Notes: generated from the sequence alone by a model not told the origin. A stretch of 64,000 bases of DNA from Yanshouia hominis (GCA_014385025.1 JACRTB010000014.1:1-64000); one strand, 5' to 3'; shown: positions 16,127 through 24,715, counted from the stretch's first letter. Translations and numbers: made by a program.

Positions 16127-17170
16127 ATGACCCTCAAGGAAATTGCTGAACAGGTTGGGGTATCCACCTCGACCGTCTCGCGGGTAATCAACAAAAATGA
16201 CACCAAATGTGCCAGTCAGCCGGTCCGGGAAAAAATCTGGGACGCGGTTACCGCGAGCGGCTATGTACCCAATCAGCATGCCCAGAGGCTGAAACTGGCG
16301 GCCTCCGGTCAGGAAGATTCGGTGCAGGAGACTCCGGAAAAGGACCTTGCCTGCATCTTTGCCCGTTCAGGGGATATCAACAACGACCCTTTCTTCAACA
16401 GCATCTATCGGGCGGTTGAGAAGGAGGCGTTTCGAAACGGCTATTTTATCAAATATTCCCTTTCCTTTCCGCAGCTCGTCTCCTCTTACAGCCTTGACCT
16501 GCTGAAAACGGCAAACATTGACGGGATTGTTATTCTCGGCCGCTGCAAAGCGGAACATCTTCAGCTTCTGCGCAACGAGTTCCGCAATCTCGTCTACGTC
16601 TGCCTCAATGCCATCAATCCTGTCATCGATCAAATTATCTGTGACGGCTATCAGGTCGCGCGTACCGCCGTCAACTACCTGAACTCACAGGGCCATACTT
16701 CCATCGGATACATCGGTGAAATCGAAAATGAGATCCGCTATAAAGGCTATCGGGATGAGATGGAGGCCCTCGGCCTTCCGATGCCCAAGGAATGGATCGC
16801 CGACGTTAACCTGTCCATGGAGGGCGGATATCATGGCGCCCGGCGCCTGAAGGAAAACGGAGGGTTGCCGACCGCGATTTTTTGCTGCAACGATATCACA
16901 GCGGTCGGTGCGATCAAATCCATCAAAGAGATGGGTCTCAAAATCCCACAGGACGTTTCTCTGCTGAGCATTGATGACATTGAAATGGCCTCCTATGTTA
17001 CGCCGATGCTCTCCACCATCAGTATTCCAAAAGAAGAGATGGGAAAGATGGCGGTTAAGATTCTGCTTGACCGGATCAATAAGGGGCATCGTCTCCCGGT
17101 CAGGCTTGAGCTTCCCTACCAGATTAAAGCGCGAGAGAGCTGCCGGAATCTGACAAAAGAATTCCTCTAA
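16127..17170 (+). CDS. LacI-family transcriptional regulator
   Basis: 347 residues behind AAAGGAGG. The N-terminal helix-turn-helix is typical: MTLKEIAEQVGVSTSTVSRV, then a hinge region with NQHAQRLKL. The rest (about 75-345) is a periplasmic-binding-protein-like sensor domain ending in GLKIPQDVSLLSIDD and the usual P(M)LSTI motif. It sits inside the operon it probably controls. The best target is the CG-centred palindrome at 5508-5543 and its partial copy at 5671-5690. It is expected to respond to a pathway sugar or sugar phosphate. Confidence 0.9.
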   Translation: MTLKEIAEQVGVSTSTVSRVINKNDTKCASQPVREKIWDAVTASGYVPNQHAQRLKLAASGQEDSVQETPEKDLACIFARSGDINNDPFFNSIYRAVEKEAFRNGYFIKYSLSFPQLVSSYSLDLLKTANIDGIVILGRCKAEHLQLLRNEFRNLVYVCLNAINPVIDQIICDGYQVARTAVNYLNSQGHTSIGYIGEIENEIRYKGYRDEMEALGLPMPKEWIADVNLSMEGGYHGARRLKENGGLPTAIFCCNDITAVGAIKSIKEMGLKIPQDVSLLSIDDIEMASYVTPMLSTISIPKEEMGKMAVKILLDRINKGHRLPVRLELPYQIKARESCRNLTKEFL

Positions 17171-17277
17171 TTCCCCTCATAGGAGCGGGCCGTTCAACAG
17201 GGCGGCCCGCCTCCCCCTTTTCTGAACCGTGCGGCATTCCAAAATTGCCGCTGCAACCAAAACGGAGGGATCTCTCC

Positions 17278-17985
17278 TTGGATAAGCTTTGTCTGCTTTT
17301 TGTTATTTTCTTTACCAATATGGTCCAGACGATCTCCGGCTTCGCGGGCACGATGCTTGCAATGCCTGTGTCGATCCTTCTGGTCGGCATCACGGACGCC
17401 AAGGTCATTCTTAATACAGTGGGACTGTTCTGCTGTATTGTAATGGCCTTTCAAAATTACCGGTCCATCGAATACCGTGAGTTTTTTCGAATCATTGCCG
17501 CCATGTCGTTGGGGATGCTGCTTGCACAGGGAATTTCCGGCCGCGTCCGGCTGGAATTTTTGCTTGTGGTCTATGGGCTGCTGATTATTATCATTGCGGT
17601 ACGCGGACTCATGGGCTGCCGCGAGGCCAATCTTTCCGGTCCGGCGATCCCTTTCCTGCTGGTTGCCGCAGGAATTCTGCATGGTCTCTTTCTCTCGGGC
17701 GGGGCCCTGCTGGTTATCTACGCCCGTCAGAAGTTTCCCGACAAGTCGGTGTTCCGCGCAACACTGACCGCTGTGTGGGTCTTTCTCAACTCTCTGATTT
17801 TGGCCGGACACCTTTTGGGTGGCCAGATTACCCCTGTACGTCTGAAGCTGATTCTGCCGGGCATGGCGGTCTCGCTGCTCGGCGTATACTTTGGGAACCT
17901 TCTGCACAACCGTATCAGCCGGGAACACTTTGCCATGCTTGCAAACATCCTGCTGATCCTCTCAGGTTTGAGCATCCTTCTGTAA
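17278..17985 (+). CDS. TauE/SafE (TSUP) family membrane transporter
   Basis: 235 residues from TTG at 17278, chosen because GGAGG lies 8 bp upstream; a TTG at 17245 would place that site inside the gene. Seven to eight hydrophobic segments and the opening NMVQTISGFAGTMLAMP are typical of the TSUP family (sulfite exporter TauE/SafE). Members export sulfite, sulfoacetate or other small acids. Being in the operon with a sulfonate-type importer and no visible desulfonating enzyme, it may expel a sulfonated or acidic end product. A strong terminator overlaps its stop codon. Confidence 0.8.
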   Translation: MDKLCLLFVIFFTNMVQTISGFAGTMLAMPVSILLVGITDAKVILNTVGLFCCIVMAFQNYRSIEYREFFRIIAAMSLGMLLAQGISGRVRLEFLLVVYGLLIIIIAVRGLMGCREANLSGPAIPFLLVAAGILHGLFLSGGALLVIYARQKFPDKSVFRATLTAVWVFLNSLILAGHLLGGQITPVRLKLILPGMAVSLLGVYFGNLLHNRISREHFAMLANILLILSGLSILL

Positions 17986-18027
17986 GAAACCGCGTTGGAC
18001 GTCGATCGGCGTCCAACGCGGTTTCTT
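17984..18027 (+). terminator. Terminator of the catabolic operon
   Basis: A perfect 18-bp stem (17984-18001 pairing with 18010-18027, arms beginning AAGAAACCGCGTTGG) closes an 8-nt loop and ends in TTTCTTC. It starts at the last two bases of the TSUP stop codon. Confidence 0.75.
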
Positions 18028-18195
18028 CTATATTTATAGGCAAACGGGCGGGCGCGGACGGCTTTCCGTTCGCGCCCGCCGTGCGGCAGGAGACACTGAA
18101 TGCAGATGAAGATGCCGGGGCATCTTCTCGAGAGACAGGACGGCATTATAATCTTTTAGGTCTGTGCAGGCCGCGTGTTCCATGCGCGGCTTTGA
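18028..18195. other. Gap between convergent genes with further hairpins
   Basis: A second GC-rich hairpin (18047-18060 with 18067-18080, one G-T pair) and a short GCCGCG/CGCGGC stem at 18170-18190 just past the MATE stop lie here. They probably insulate the two convergent transcripts. No gene is visible. Confidence 0.4.
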
Positions 18196-19587
18196 TCATA
18201 ATGAAATTTTCGTCCAGCGGCCGCCCCGGAACCGGGGGTAGCTCAGCGCGATTCTCGATGCCTGATCGAACAACAGGCCGACCCACGCGCCGGTCAGTCC
18301 CCATCCGACCGGATAACAGAAAAACCATCCCGCCAGCGGACGAATCACAGCGATCGAGACAAGCGCGACGATCGCAGCATAGAAGGTATCTCCGCCCGCA
18401 CGCAGGCATCCGGTGAAGATGACATTCGAAATTTGAGCGAAAACAGTGATGCAGAGAACCACAATAATCATCCAGCTGTATTGCAGCACCTCAGGCTCAT
18501 CATTAAAAAGCTCAAAAATCCGCACATTGCCCAACAGGAACACCACCGAAAGCATTACCGAAAAGGCAAAGCCGATATGCTGGCAGGCGCTGCCGTAGAT
18601 CTTGGCAAGATCGGGCCGACGCTCTCCCAGGCTTCTGCCGACCAATGCGATCGACGCGGCGGAAAGGCCGTCTCCAAAGGAAAAAGAGAGGGAAAGAAGA
18701 TTAATGCCGATCTGATGCGCCGCGAAAGCGGTGGTTCCCAGCCCGGCGACAATCCTGGCATAGGTCAGAAAGCCAAACCGCATGAAAACCTGCTCGGCCA
18801 GCGTGCTGGCGCCGACCGAAACGAGTCCGCGCAGCGTCCGCAGATCAAAGCGCATATGATGCAGATCGAAGAGATAGAGAAAGCCATGAGGATTCGAAAC
18901 GGAGCGCAGGCTCATCAAAAATCCGCAGACAGTGCCGATCACGGTGGCAAGCGCCGCGCCCCGCACCCCCAGACGCGGAAAGCCAAAATTTCCGCCAATC
19001 AGAAGATAATTGAAAAAGACGTTGACCAGATTGGACACCATATTGGTCTGCATGGCAATGCGGGTATTCCCCGCCCCGCGCTGGGCAGCATTGATAATCA
19101 GGGTAAGACTGGTAAAGCAAAGCCCCACCGATAAAATCCGAAAATAGCCAACCGCCTCCGCGTGGGTATCGGGCGCCGAGCCGGTAAAGCGGATAATCGG
19201 GTCGGCAAAGAAAAATGCGGAAAAACTGATCAATGCGGTGACGGCGGCCGAGATCGCCAATGCCTGCATCAAAACCCGGTTGGCTCCCTCCTGGTCCGCC
19301 TCGCCCCGGCGCCGGGCGACCGTAGCCGAAACCGCCACGCCGAGCGCCATAAAGAAGGCCAGCATGATGAACTTCGGCTGGGTGCAAAGCCCCACCGCCG
19401 TGATGGCATGGGAGCCTAAACTTCCGACCATCATGGTATCAACCATGCCGACGAAGGCAATCAAAAAGGATTCCACAATCGAGGGCCAGGCCATCGAGAC
19501 CGAATTGCGAATCAATTCACTTTGTGGGGGAATCTCTCCGAGCGGCTCGCTTCCGCGCAGTGCCCGTCTGACATTCACCAGCTGCAC
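18196..19587 (-). CDS. MATE-family efflux transporter
   Basis: 463 residues from GTG at 19587 with GGGGAG about 9 bp upstream. About twelve membrane segments are visible in two related halves, with the MATE pattern SMAWPSIVESFLIAFVGMVD near the start and GAALATVIGTVCGF in the middle. MATE proteins extrude cationic drugs or metabolites using a Na+ or H+ gradient. It is only 30 bp downstream of the aminotransferase and in the same direction, so the two may be co-transcribed. The substrate is unknown. Confidence 0.9.
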   Translation of the reverse strand: MQLVNVRRALRGSEPLGEIPPQSELIRNSVSMAWPSIVESFLIAFVGMVDTMMVGSLGSHAITAVGLCTQPKFIMLAFFMALGVAVSATVARRRGEADQEGANRVLMQALAISAAVTALISFSAFFFADPIIRFTGSAPDTHAEAVGYFRILSVGLCFTSLTLIINAAQRGAGNTRIAMQTNMVSNLVNVFFNYLLIGGNFGFPRLGVRGAALATVIGTVCGFLMSLRSVSNPHGFLYLFDLHHMRFDLRTLRGLVSVGASTLAEQVFMRFGFLTYARIVAGLGTTAFAAHQIGINLLSLSFSFGDGLSAASIALVGRSLGERRPDLAKIYGSACQHIGFAFSVMLSVVFLLGNVRIFELFNDEPEVLQYSWMIIVVLCITVFAQISNVIFTGCLRAGGDTFYAAIVALVSIAVIRPLAGWFFCYPVGWGLTGAWVGLLFDQASRIALSYPRFRGGRWTKISL

Positions 19588-19617
19588 ACCGTCATCTCCC
19601 CTTTGCTGTCAGTCGAT

Positions 19618-20802
19618 CTATCGCAGCAGGTCCGCCAAGCGGCTCAGGCGGCGAAGCGCCTCGTCAAGGGTAGCCTGCTCCCGCGCGAAGTGGAGCCGAA
19701 TCAAGTGATTCACCGGCTCGCGGAAAAAGCTTGAGCCCGGCACCGCGGCCACACCCAGCTCTCGGATCATCCATTCGCAGAACTGCTGATCGCTCCAGCC
19801 CGCGAACTGGCCGAGAGCGAGATAGCGGCTGATGTCCACCATCACAAAATAGGTGCCCTGCGGCACGTTATGCTCAACGCCGATCCTGGTCAAGCCGCCG
19901 CAGAAGTAGTCGCGCTTTTTGGTGTAGGTTTCGAGCAGCCCGTCGTAATAGGATTGCGGGAACTTCAGGCCAACCACCGCCGCCTCCTGCAGGGGGGCGG
20001 GAGCGCCAACCGTCAGGAAATCGTGCACCTTCTTGGCGCACTCAATGACCTCAGCCGGCCCGATCATCCATCCCAGCCGCCAGCCGGTAATGGAATAGGT
20101 CTTGGAAAGAGAATTACAGGTGATGGTGTGGTCCCACATGCCGGGCAGCGAAGCCATACAGGTATGGACATTCGGAGCATACACCATATGTTCATAGACT
20201 TCATCGGTCACCACATAAGCGTCATACTGTAAGGCGAGCTTGCCAATGGTCAGAAGCTCATCGCGGGTGAAGACCTTGCCGCAGGGATTCGACGGGTTGC
20301 AGACGATGATCGCCTTCGCCCCCTGACGGAATCCTGCCTCGATCTGTGCCGGATCAAAATGGTAATCGGGCGGAACCAGCGGCACAAAAATCGGTTCGGC
20401 CCCCGAAAGAATCGCATCGGCCCCGTAGTTTTCGTAGAAGGGCGAGAAAACAATCACCCGGTCCCCGGGGTTGCAGATGGTCATCATGGCGCTCATCATG
20501 GCTTCGGTGCCGCCGCAGGTGACCAGCACTTCCTCATCGGGGTCGACCTCATGTCCAAGACGGGGACCAGCCTTTGCAGCCAGCGCTTCCCGGAAGTTTT
20601 CAGCCCCGAAGGTCACCGAATACTGATGCGGGCCTTCGTCGGCAACCTCCTTGAGGCGGTCGGTGATCGCCTTGGGCGGAGGAAAATCCGGAAAGCCTTG
20701 TGAGAGATTGATCGCCCCGTATTCATCCGAAATCCGGGTCATCCGGCGAATGACCGAATCGGTAAAGGTCTGTACGCGATTGCTGAGCTTTGGCATGGTC
20801 AT
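19618..20802 (-). CDS. PLP-dependent class I/II aminotransferase
   Basis: 394 residues. It shows the fold-type I aminotransferase order: GGTEAMMSAM, the NPSNPCGKV motif, DEVYEHMVY, and SLSKTYSITGWRLGW with the PLP-binding lysine. It ends with a conserved small domain including RLHFARE (substrate carboxylate-binding Arg). This subgroup covers aspartate, aromatic and branched amino acid aminotransferases; specificity is not visible. AAAGGA precedes the start. It lies between a GntR regulator gene and the MATE pump on the same strand, suggesting a regulated amino-acid or drug-related unit. Confidence 0.88.
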   Translation of the reverse strand: MTMPKLSNRVQTFTDSVIRRMTRISDEYGAINLSQGFPDFPPPKAITDRLKEVADEGPHQYSVTFGAENFREALAAKAGPRLGHEVDPDEEVLVTCGGTEAMMSAMMTICNPGDRVIVFSPFYENYGADAILSGAEPIFVPLVPPDYHFDPAQIEAGFRQGAKAIIVCNPSNPCGKVFTRDELLTIGKLALQYDAYVVTDEVYEHMVYAPNVHTCMASLPGMWDHTITCNSLSKTYSITGWRLGWMIGPAEVIECAKKVHDFLTVGAPAPLQEAAVVGLKFPQSYYDGLLETYTKKRDYFCGGLTRIGVEHNVPQGTYFVMVDISRYLALGQFAGWSDQQFCEWMIRELGVAAVPGSSFFREPVNHLIRLHFAREQATLDEALRRLSRLADLLR

Positions 20803-20903
20803 CAGGTCCTTTCTGTCGTCCGATTGATGGGGCCCGAAAAACTGTCCCGAGCCGCCCTTTTTGGAAAAGGCAGGCCGCCGGTGCGGCGCCGCACTGCCTG
20901 ATC

Positions 20904-21593
20904 TTACTGTTGTGATGGGTTCCGCTCTTCACGATAGGCGGAGAACTCCTCTGTCTGTACCAAGGAATGCCCAATATGGCGGCGCATCGCCTCGCGCGCC
21001 TCCTCTGTCCGGCGTGCGGCAACAAGAGAAAGCACTTCCAGATGCTCCCCGGGAAAGCGGCCGAGCTGCCGCTCCGGATGGGGGCTGCTCAGAAGATAGC
21101 GCGCCGCTGTCAGTGTCGCGCGGGAAATCATCGCGGCCAGGAAATCATTGCCCGAGCATTCGGCCAGCCGAATATGAAAAAGGTCCCCATAATGAAAATA
21201 ATCCCGTACCCCGCCCCGTGCGGCCGCCTGCCGCTGAGCTTCGCAGTACCCGCGGAGTTCCTCGATCTCACCGGCGGAAAGTCCCCGCGCTGCACAGAGG
21301 GAAGCGGAAAGGGGTTCGAGCACCGCCCGAACCTCGTCAACCTGGCGCACATCCCGGTCGCCGACTTCACGCACAGAAATTCCTTTGCCGCAGGCCGTTT
21401 CAGCCAATCCTTCGGAAACCAGCCGGTGCAGCGCGGTGCGGATGGGGGTGCGGCTGATTTGGAGCCGTTCCGCCAGGGATTCTTCGGTCAGAGGTTCCCC
21501 CGGAGCCAGTTCACCGGAAAGAATTGCGTTGCGCAGCATCCGGTAAGCGCGGTCTGAAAGGGATTCTCCCCTGTTTACCGCTTGCAGCGCCAT
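20904..21593 (-). CDS. GntR-family regulator, FadR/FCD type
   Basis: 229 residues behind AAGGAGG. The N-terminal winged helix has LSDRAYRMLRNAILSGELAPGEPL and SRTPIRTALHRL (recognition helix). The C-terminal all-helical FCD domain has EVRAVLEPLSASLCA and a metal-site pattern of Asp/His residues including HYGDLFHIRLAE. These regulators sense organic acids. Its own promoter carries a GTATAC palindrome over the -10 box, consistent with autoregulation. The aminotransferase and MATE genes about 100 bp downstream are plausible targets. Confidence 0.9.
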   Translation of the reverse strand: MALQAVNRGESLSDRAYRMLRNAILSGELAPGEPLTEESLAERLQISRTPIRTALHRLVSEGLAETACGKGISVREVGDRDVRQVDEVRAVLEPLSASLCAARGLSAGEIEELRGYCEAQRQAAARGGVRDYFHYGDLFHIRLAECSGNDFLAAMISRATLTAARYLLSSPHPERQLGRFPGEHLEVLSLVAARRTEEAREAMRRHIGHSLVQTEEFSAYREERNPSQQ

Positions 21594-21620
21594 ACCGCCG
21601 CCTCCTTCCTGTCAAGCGTT

Positions 21621-21654
21621 GTATACAGTATACGCCGTATCCCCAAAATGTCAA
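21621..21654 (-). promoter_or_regulatory. gntR promoter with overlapping palindromic operator
   Basis: On the minus strand TTGACA (21654-21649), 16 bp, then TATACT (21632-21627). The 13-bp palindrome GTATACAGTATAC (21621-21633) covers the -10 box. FCD-type GntR proteins usually bind short palindromes of this kind, so the regulator probably represses its own gene. Confidence 0.6.
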
Positions 21655-21677
21655 GACCAGCGAAAATTTTTCGCCGG

Positions 21678-21905
21678 GCGGAAGTGCAAAGGCCATCCGG
21701 GCGGAAGTGCAAAGGCCATCCGGGCGGAAGTGCAAAGGCCATCCGGGCGGAAGTGCAAAGGCCATCCGGGCGGAAGTGCAAAGGCCATCCGGGCGGAAGT
21801 GCAAAGGCCATCCGGGCGGAAGTGCAAAGGCCATCCGGGCGGAAGTGCAAAGGCCATCCGGGCGGAAGTGCAAAGGCCATCCGGGCGGAAGTGCAAAGGC
21901 CATCC
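21678..21905. repeat. Ten-copy 23-bp tandem repeat
   Basis: The unit GCGGAAGTGCAAAGGCCATC plus CGG is repeated ten times without visible change; the last copy runs into the left arm of the terminator hairpin at 21898-21932. Each unit contains AAAGGCCATCC, which is part of that arm, so the array appears to have grown out of the terminator of the gene at 21964-23610. All six frames stay open across it, which produces spurious open frames. It is not CRISPR-like, as there are no spacers. Confidence 0.95.
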
Positions 21906-21932
21906 TGTCCGCTTTTTTCGGACAGGATGGCC
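21898..21932 (-). terminator. Terminator of the PASTA pseudokinase gene
   Basis: A perfect 14-bp stem (GGCCATCCTGTCCG with its complement) around the loop CTTTTTT lies about 30 bp past the stop codon of the minus-strand gene. A-T pairs extend the stem outward. The 23-bp repeats begin on its far side and copy part of one arm. Confidence 0.65.
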
Positions 21933-21963
21933 TTCACTGGAGAGATCCCTGCCGCTTTCACGA

Positions 21964-23610
21964 TCAGGGCTCCGATGATTCCTCATCACGCTGGTAGAAA
22001 TAGGGCCGGGTCTCGGTGGTTCCCTGATTCCGGTTGTAGACGTATTCCGAGCTGTCTCCGGAGGAACCGGTACTGGAAGCGGCATCCTCCGGCTCCGGGT
22101 TCTCGGCCACATAAAGGATCACCGTATCGGTCATGCGAAAGACCGTCTCGCCGGTGGGAATACTGGCGGAGGCAATCTCCCCGTTCTTTCTCGCAGGCTC
22201 TTCCACCGGCTCATAGGTGTAGGAGATTTCAAGGCTGTCCAGCATCTCCCGTGCGCGTTCAAGGGACATGCCGACCAGATCCGGCATCGAAATCTGCTGG
22301 CTCCCCTTGCAGACCCAAAGCCGGATCTGCGCCGGACTTTCAGACGGAGAGGGGGTTCCGGCCGGCGGAGACTGCGAAAGGATCTCACCGGCAGGCTGCG
22401 CTTCAGAAAAGACCCGCTCGATTTGAAAGGTAAAAAGGCTGCGGTAAAGAGGGTCCAGCAGAACCTTTTCGATGTTGCTGCCCACCAGATCAGGAATATA
22501 AATCTGTGGATCATCGTCCTCCTCGGAGGAGGCTGATTCCGGTTCGGCACTGGCCTGCGCCGGCAGGGGAACCGGGAATTGGGTATCGACAATCCGATAA
22601 GAAATGCCCAGAGCGATGACGGCAACCAGCGAGGTAAGCACCAGTGCGACCACCAGAGAACGAATTCCAATCGAAGCCGCCGGGGAGGGCGGCGGGCCGT
22701 CGGGCGGATCACTCCGCTTCACCACCGACAGCGGGTAGGTCATTGTCCCGGAGCCGGGTTCATCGAGCAGGGCGACCCAAAACTCGTCGATCGTGCGGTA
22801 GCGTGTCCGCAGATCGACTGAAAGCGCGCGCAGCAGCGCATCCGACACATGCGCCGGAGTTTCCGGCGCCACCTCGGCGGGGGGAATCAGAGGATGCCGT
22901 TCCCCACGCTGCCGCCATTCGATCGGCGTGATCCCGGTGAGGGCAAGATAACAAACCGCCGCCAGCGAATAGACGTCGCTCCAACTCCCCTGCCAGCTAT
23001 TGGAGGAATACTGTTCCGGAGCGCTGTATCCGAAATAGAGGGTGGCGGCAATTTCACTGTCGGCCGTCCGAGCCGCCGGAATGCAGAAGCCGGACAGGAG
23101 CAATTCCTCCCGCTCGGTGATCAGCAGCGTCTCGGCGGAGATGCCCCGGTGATAAATTCCATCGGTATGAATCCGCCCCATCGCCCGGACCATCGGCGCC
23201 AGCATCTTTTTAAGGGCATTCCAGCCGATCGGCCGGCCGATTCTCGCAAGATGATCCCCCAGCGTTTCGGCGCCGGCGTACCATTCCACCGAATAGACGG
23301 TGCCATTCTGCCGGATCAGCTCAAAGGGACGAACAAAGGGCAGCTCTGCCGGAAGGCCCATCAGGTAGCGGCAAAGCTCCTCATAGTCGGAGGAAAGGGA
23401 TTTGTACTGCACCTCGCATCCGGGCTGAACCAAAATCTGCCCTTCTGCATCCTGCCGCATGATCGGTGAAGGGCAGAATTCCCGTACCGTCACCATCCGC
23501 CCGGAGACGGCGTCCCGTCCGAGATAGACAATGGTTTCCCCGCATTGATCGATCCGGCGGGTCATCTCATAACGGTTCCCCAGCATCCGATGCCCCGGCG
23601 TCTGCTCCAT
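21964..23610 (-). CDS. Membrane-anchored PASTA-domain pseudokinase
   Basis: 548 residues from ATG 23610 behind AAAGGAGG; the longer frame upstream has no better start. Residues about 14-285 have a Ser/Thr kinase fold with the APE motif (197-199), but catalytic residues are gone. The ATP lysine site reads VREF (Arg43), HRD reads HRG (154-156), DFG reads SGF (173-175), and the Gly-rich loop is poor. A membrane helix at about 316-340 leads to an acidic linker and two PASTA domains (about 372-435 and 441-503; IPDLVG, MPDLVG). A Ser/Glu-rich tail follows. PASTA domains bind muropeptides or lipid II. It is therefore probably a non-catalytic envelope sensor or scaffold, not the PrkC-type kinase. Confidence 0.85.
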   Translation of the reverse strand: MEQTPGHRMLGNRYEMTRRIDQCGETIVYLGRDAVSGRMVTVREFCPSPIMRQDAEGQILVQPGCEVQYKSLSSDYEELCRYLMGLPAELPFVRPFELIRQNGTVYSVEWYAGAETLGDHLARIGRPIGWNALKKMLAPMVRAMGRIHTDGIYHRGISAETLLITEREELLLSGFCIPAARTADSEIAATLYFGYSAPEQYSSNSWQGSWSDVYSLAAVCYLALTGITPIEWRQRGERHPLIPPAEVAPETPAHVSDALLRALSVDLRTRYRTIDEFWVALLDEPGSGTMTYPLSVVKRSDPPDGPPPSPAASIGIRSLVVALVLTSLVAVIALGISYRIVDTQFPVPLPAQASAEPESASSEEDDDPQIYIPDLVGSNIEKVLLDPLYRSLFTFQIERVFSEAQPAGEILSQSPPAGTPSPSESPAQIRLWVCKGSQQISMPDLVGMSLERAREMLDSLEISYTYEPVEEPARKNGEIASASIPTGETVFRMTDTVILYVAENPEPEDAASSTGSSGDSSEYVYNRNQGTTETRPYFYQRDEESSEP

Positions 23611-23776
23611 TGCCCTTCCTCCTTTCGTTCCTGTGTGCGGACGTGCGGGCAATTGCTCCGGCGCGTCAGTTGATTCTTATTTTACAACATTTCTCTCTCT
23701 TTGCGCAAGTCCCCATGAATTCCATATCCATCCAGATTCCCGCCATATAGACGAAATTTCTTCCCGGCGGCAAAAA

Positions 23777-23801
23777 CGCCCGCTGCAAGGAGCAGCGAGC
23801 G
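23777..23801 (-). terminator. Terminator of the nudC-like gene
   Basis: On the minus strand a 10-bp stem with one G-T pair (CGCTCGCTGC with GCAGCGGGCG) and a 5-nt loop is followed directly by five Ts, about 12 bp beyond the stop codon. Confidence 0.7.
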
Positions 23802-23812
23802 CCTTTTTATTC

Positions 23813-24655
23813 TCAGCAGCATTCTCCGTTTTGGAAACGCATCATCATCTCACTGGTCAGGCTGATATCCAGCTCCGGCGCGGGAATCTGTCCGCGGTTG
23901 AACCACTCGGCGACGGCCAGCTCATCCCGATCGAGAGTAATGCGGTCCTCACCGTCGAGGTCGCAGTAAAAGCCCATCAGCAGGGTATCGGAGAAGGACC
24001 AGGGCTGACTTTTGTAAAAGCGCAGATTTTTGACCCGCAGGCCGACCTCCTCCATCACCTCGCGGTGGACCGTCTGCTCGATCGTCTCTCCAATTTCGGC
24101 AAACCCCGCAATCAGCGCATAACGGGTATAGCTGCGCCCCGCATATTTGGTCAGCAGAATCCGCTCCCCATCCAGAACCGCCACAATGACCGCCGGGCAG
24201 ATTTTAGGATACTCCATCTGTCCGCAGGAGGGGCAGAGCATCATCCGCTCCTTGTGGTCCTGCTGCATCTCCTGCCCGCAGCGCCCGCAGAAGCGGTGGC
24301 CGCGGTACCAGCCGTAAAGCTGGAATCCGGTGATCCCTGCGAATGCGAGATGGCGCGGAGACATTGTGCGGAAAATCTCCCGGTTCTCAAGGCGGGCGCC
24401 GTCCAGCAAATCAAAGCGCAAAGTGTCCGGCGCAAGATAAAAGCGGTCCTCGTCAATTGAAAACAGATAAGTATACTGCTCGTAAAGGGAGGGATTCTCT
24501 CCCTCCAGCTCGGAAAAGCGCGGAAAATCAAGCTTTCCGTCATGCTCGGTCAGCAGCACATCCCTGCCCCGGTAAAAAAGCAGAAAGCTTTCCCTCTCCG
24601 GTGGTGACGGGCGGTATTCATTGGCAAAATGGTGCGGTGCAATATCCTGTATCAT
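23813..24655 (-). CDS. nudC: NADH pyrophosphatase / NAD-RNA decapping hydrolase (NudC-like)
   Basis: 280 residues behind GGAGG. An N-terminal NudC-like domain is followed by a zinc ribbon with CGRC and CPSC pairs. The Nudix box GFAEIGETIEQTVHREVMEE then gives the metal-binding glutamates, and SQPWSF is the NADH-specific motif downstream of the box. The enzyme hydrolyses NAD(H) to NMN(H) and AMP and removes NAD caps from RNA. It is divergent from ldh with a shared 135-bp control region. Confidence 0.9.
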   Translation of the reverse strand: MIQDIAPHHFANEYRPSPPERESFLLFYRGRDVLLTEHDGKLDFPRFSELEGENPSLYEQYTYLFSIDEDRFYLAPDTLRFDLLDGARLENREIFRTMSPRHLAFAGITGFQLYGWYRGHRFCGRCGQEMQQDHKERMMLCPSCGQMEYPKICPAVIVAVLDGERILLTKYAGRSYTRYALIAGFAEIGETIEQTVHREVMEEVGLRVKNLRFYKSQPWSFSDTLLMGFYCDLDGEDRITLDRDELAVAEWFNRGQIPAPELDISLTSEMMMRFQNGECC

Positions 24656-24685
24656 ATTTCAGTCCTCCGGTATGTCATAAATTTT

Positions 24686-24715
24686 ATGATACTCCCCCTT
24701 CAAAAGCTTTGTCAA
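24686..24715 (-). promoter_or_regulatory. Predicted promoter for the nudC-like gene
   Basis: On the minus strand TTGACA (24715-24710), 18 bp, TATCAT (24691-24686), about 30 bp before the start codon. An AT-rich imperfect palindrome TCATAAATTTTATGA overlaps the start point. Confidence 0.55.

Noticed and set aside
10240-17985. Standard sulfoquinovose transketolase pathway
   Set aside because: Split transketolase fits, but no sulfoquinovosidase, SQ isomerase or RpiB-type isomerase is present, so the known pathway cannot be claimed.
21678-21905. CRISPR array
   Set aside because: The 23-bp units are directly adjacent with no unique spacers, and no cas genes are nearby.
21511-22433. Repeat-protein open frames over the 23-bp array
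   Set aside because: All frames are open because the unit has no stop; peptides such as repeated HFRPDGLCTSA are artefacts on both strands.
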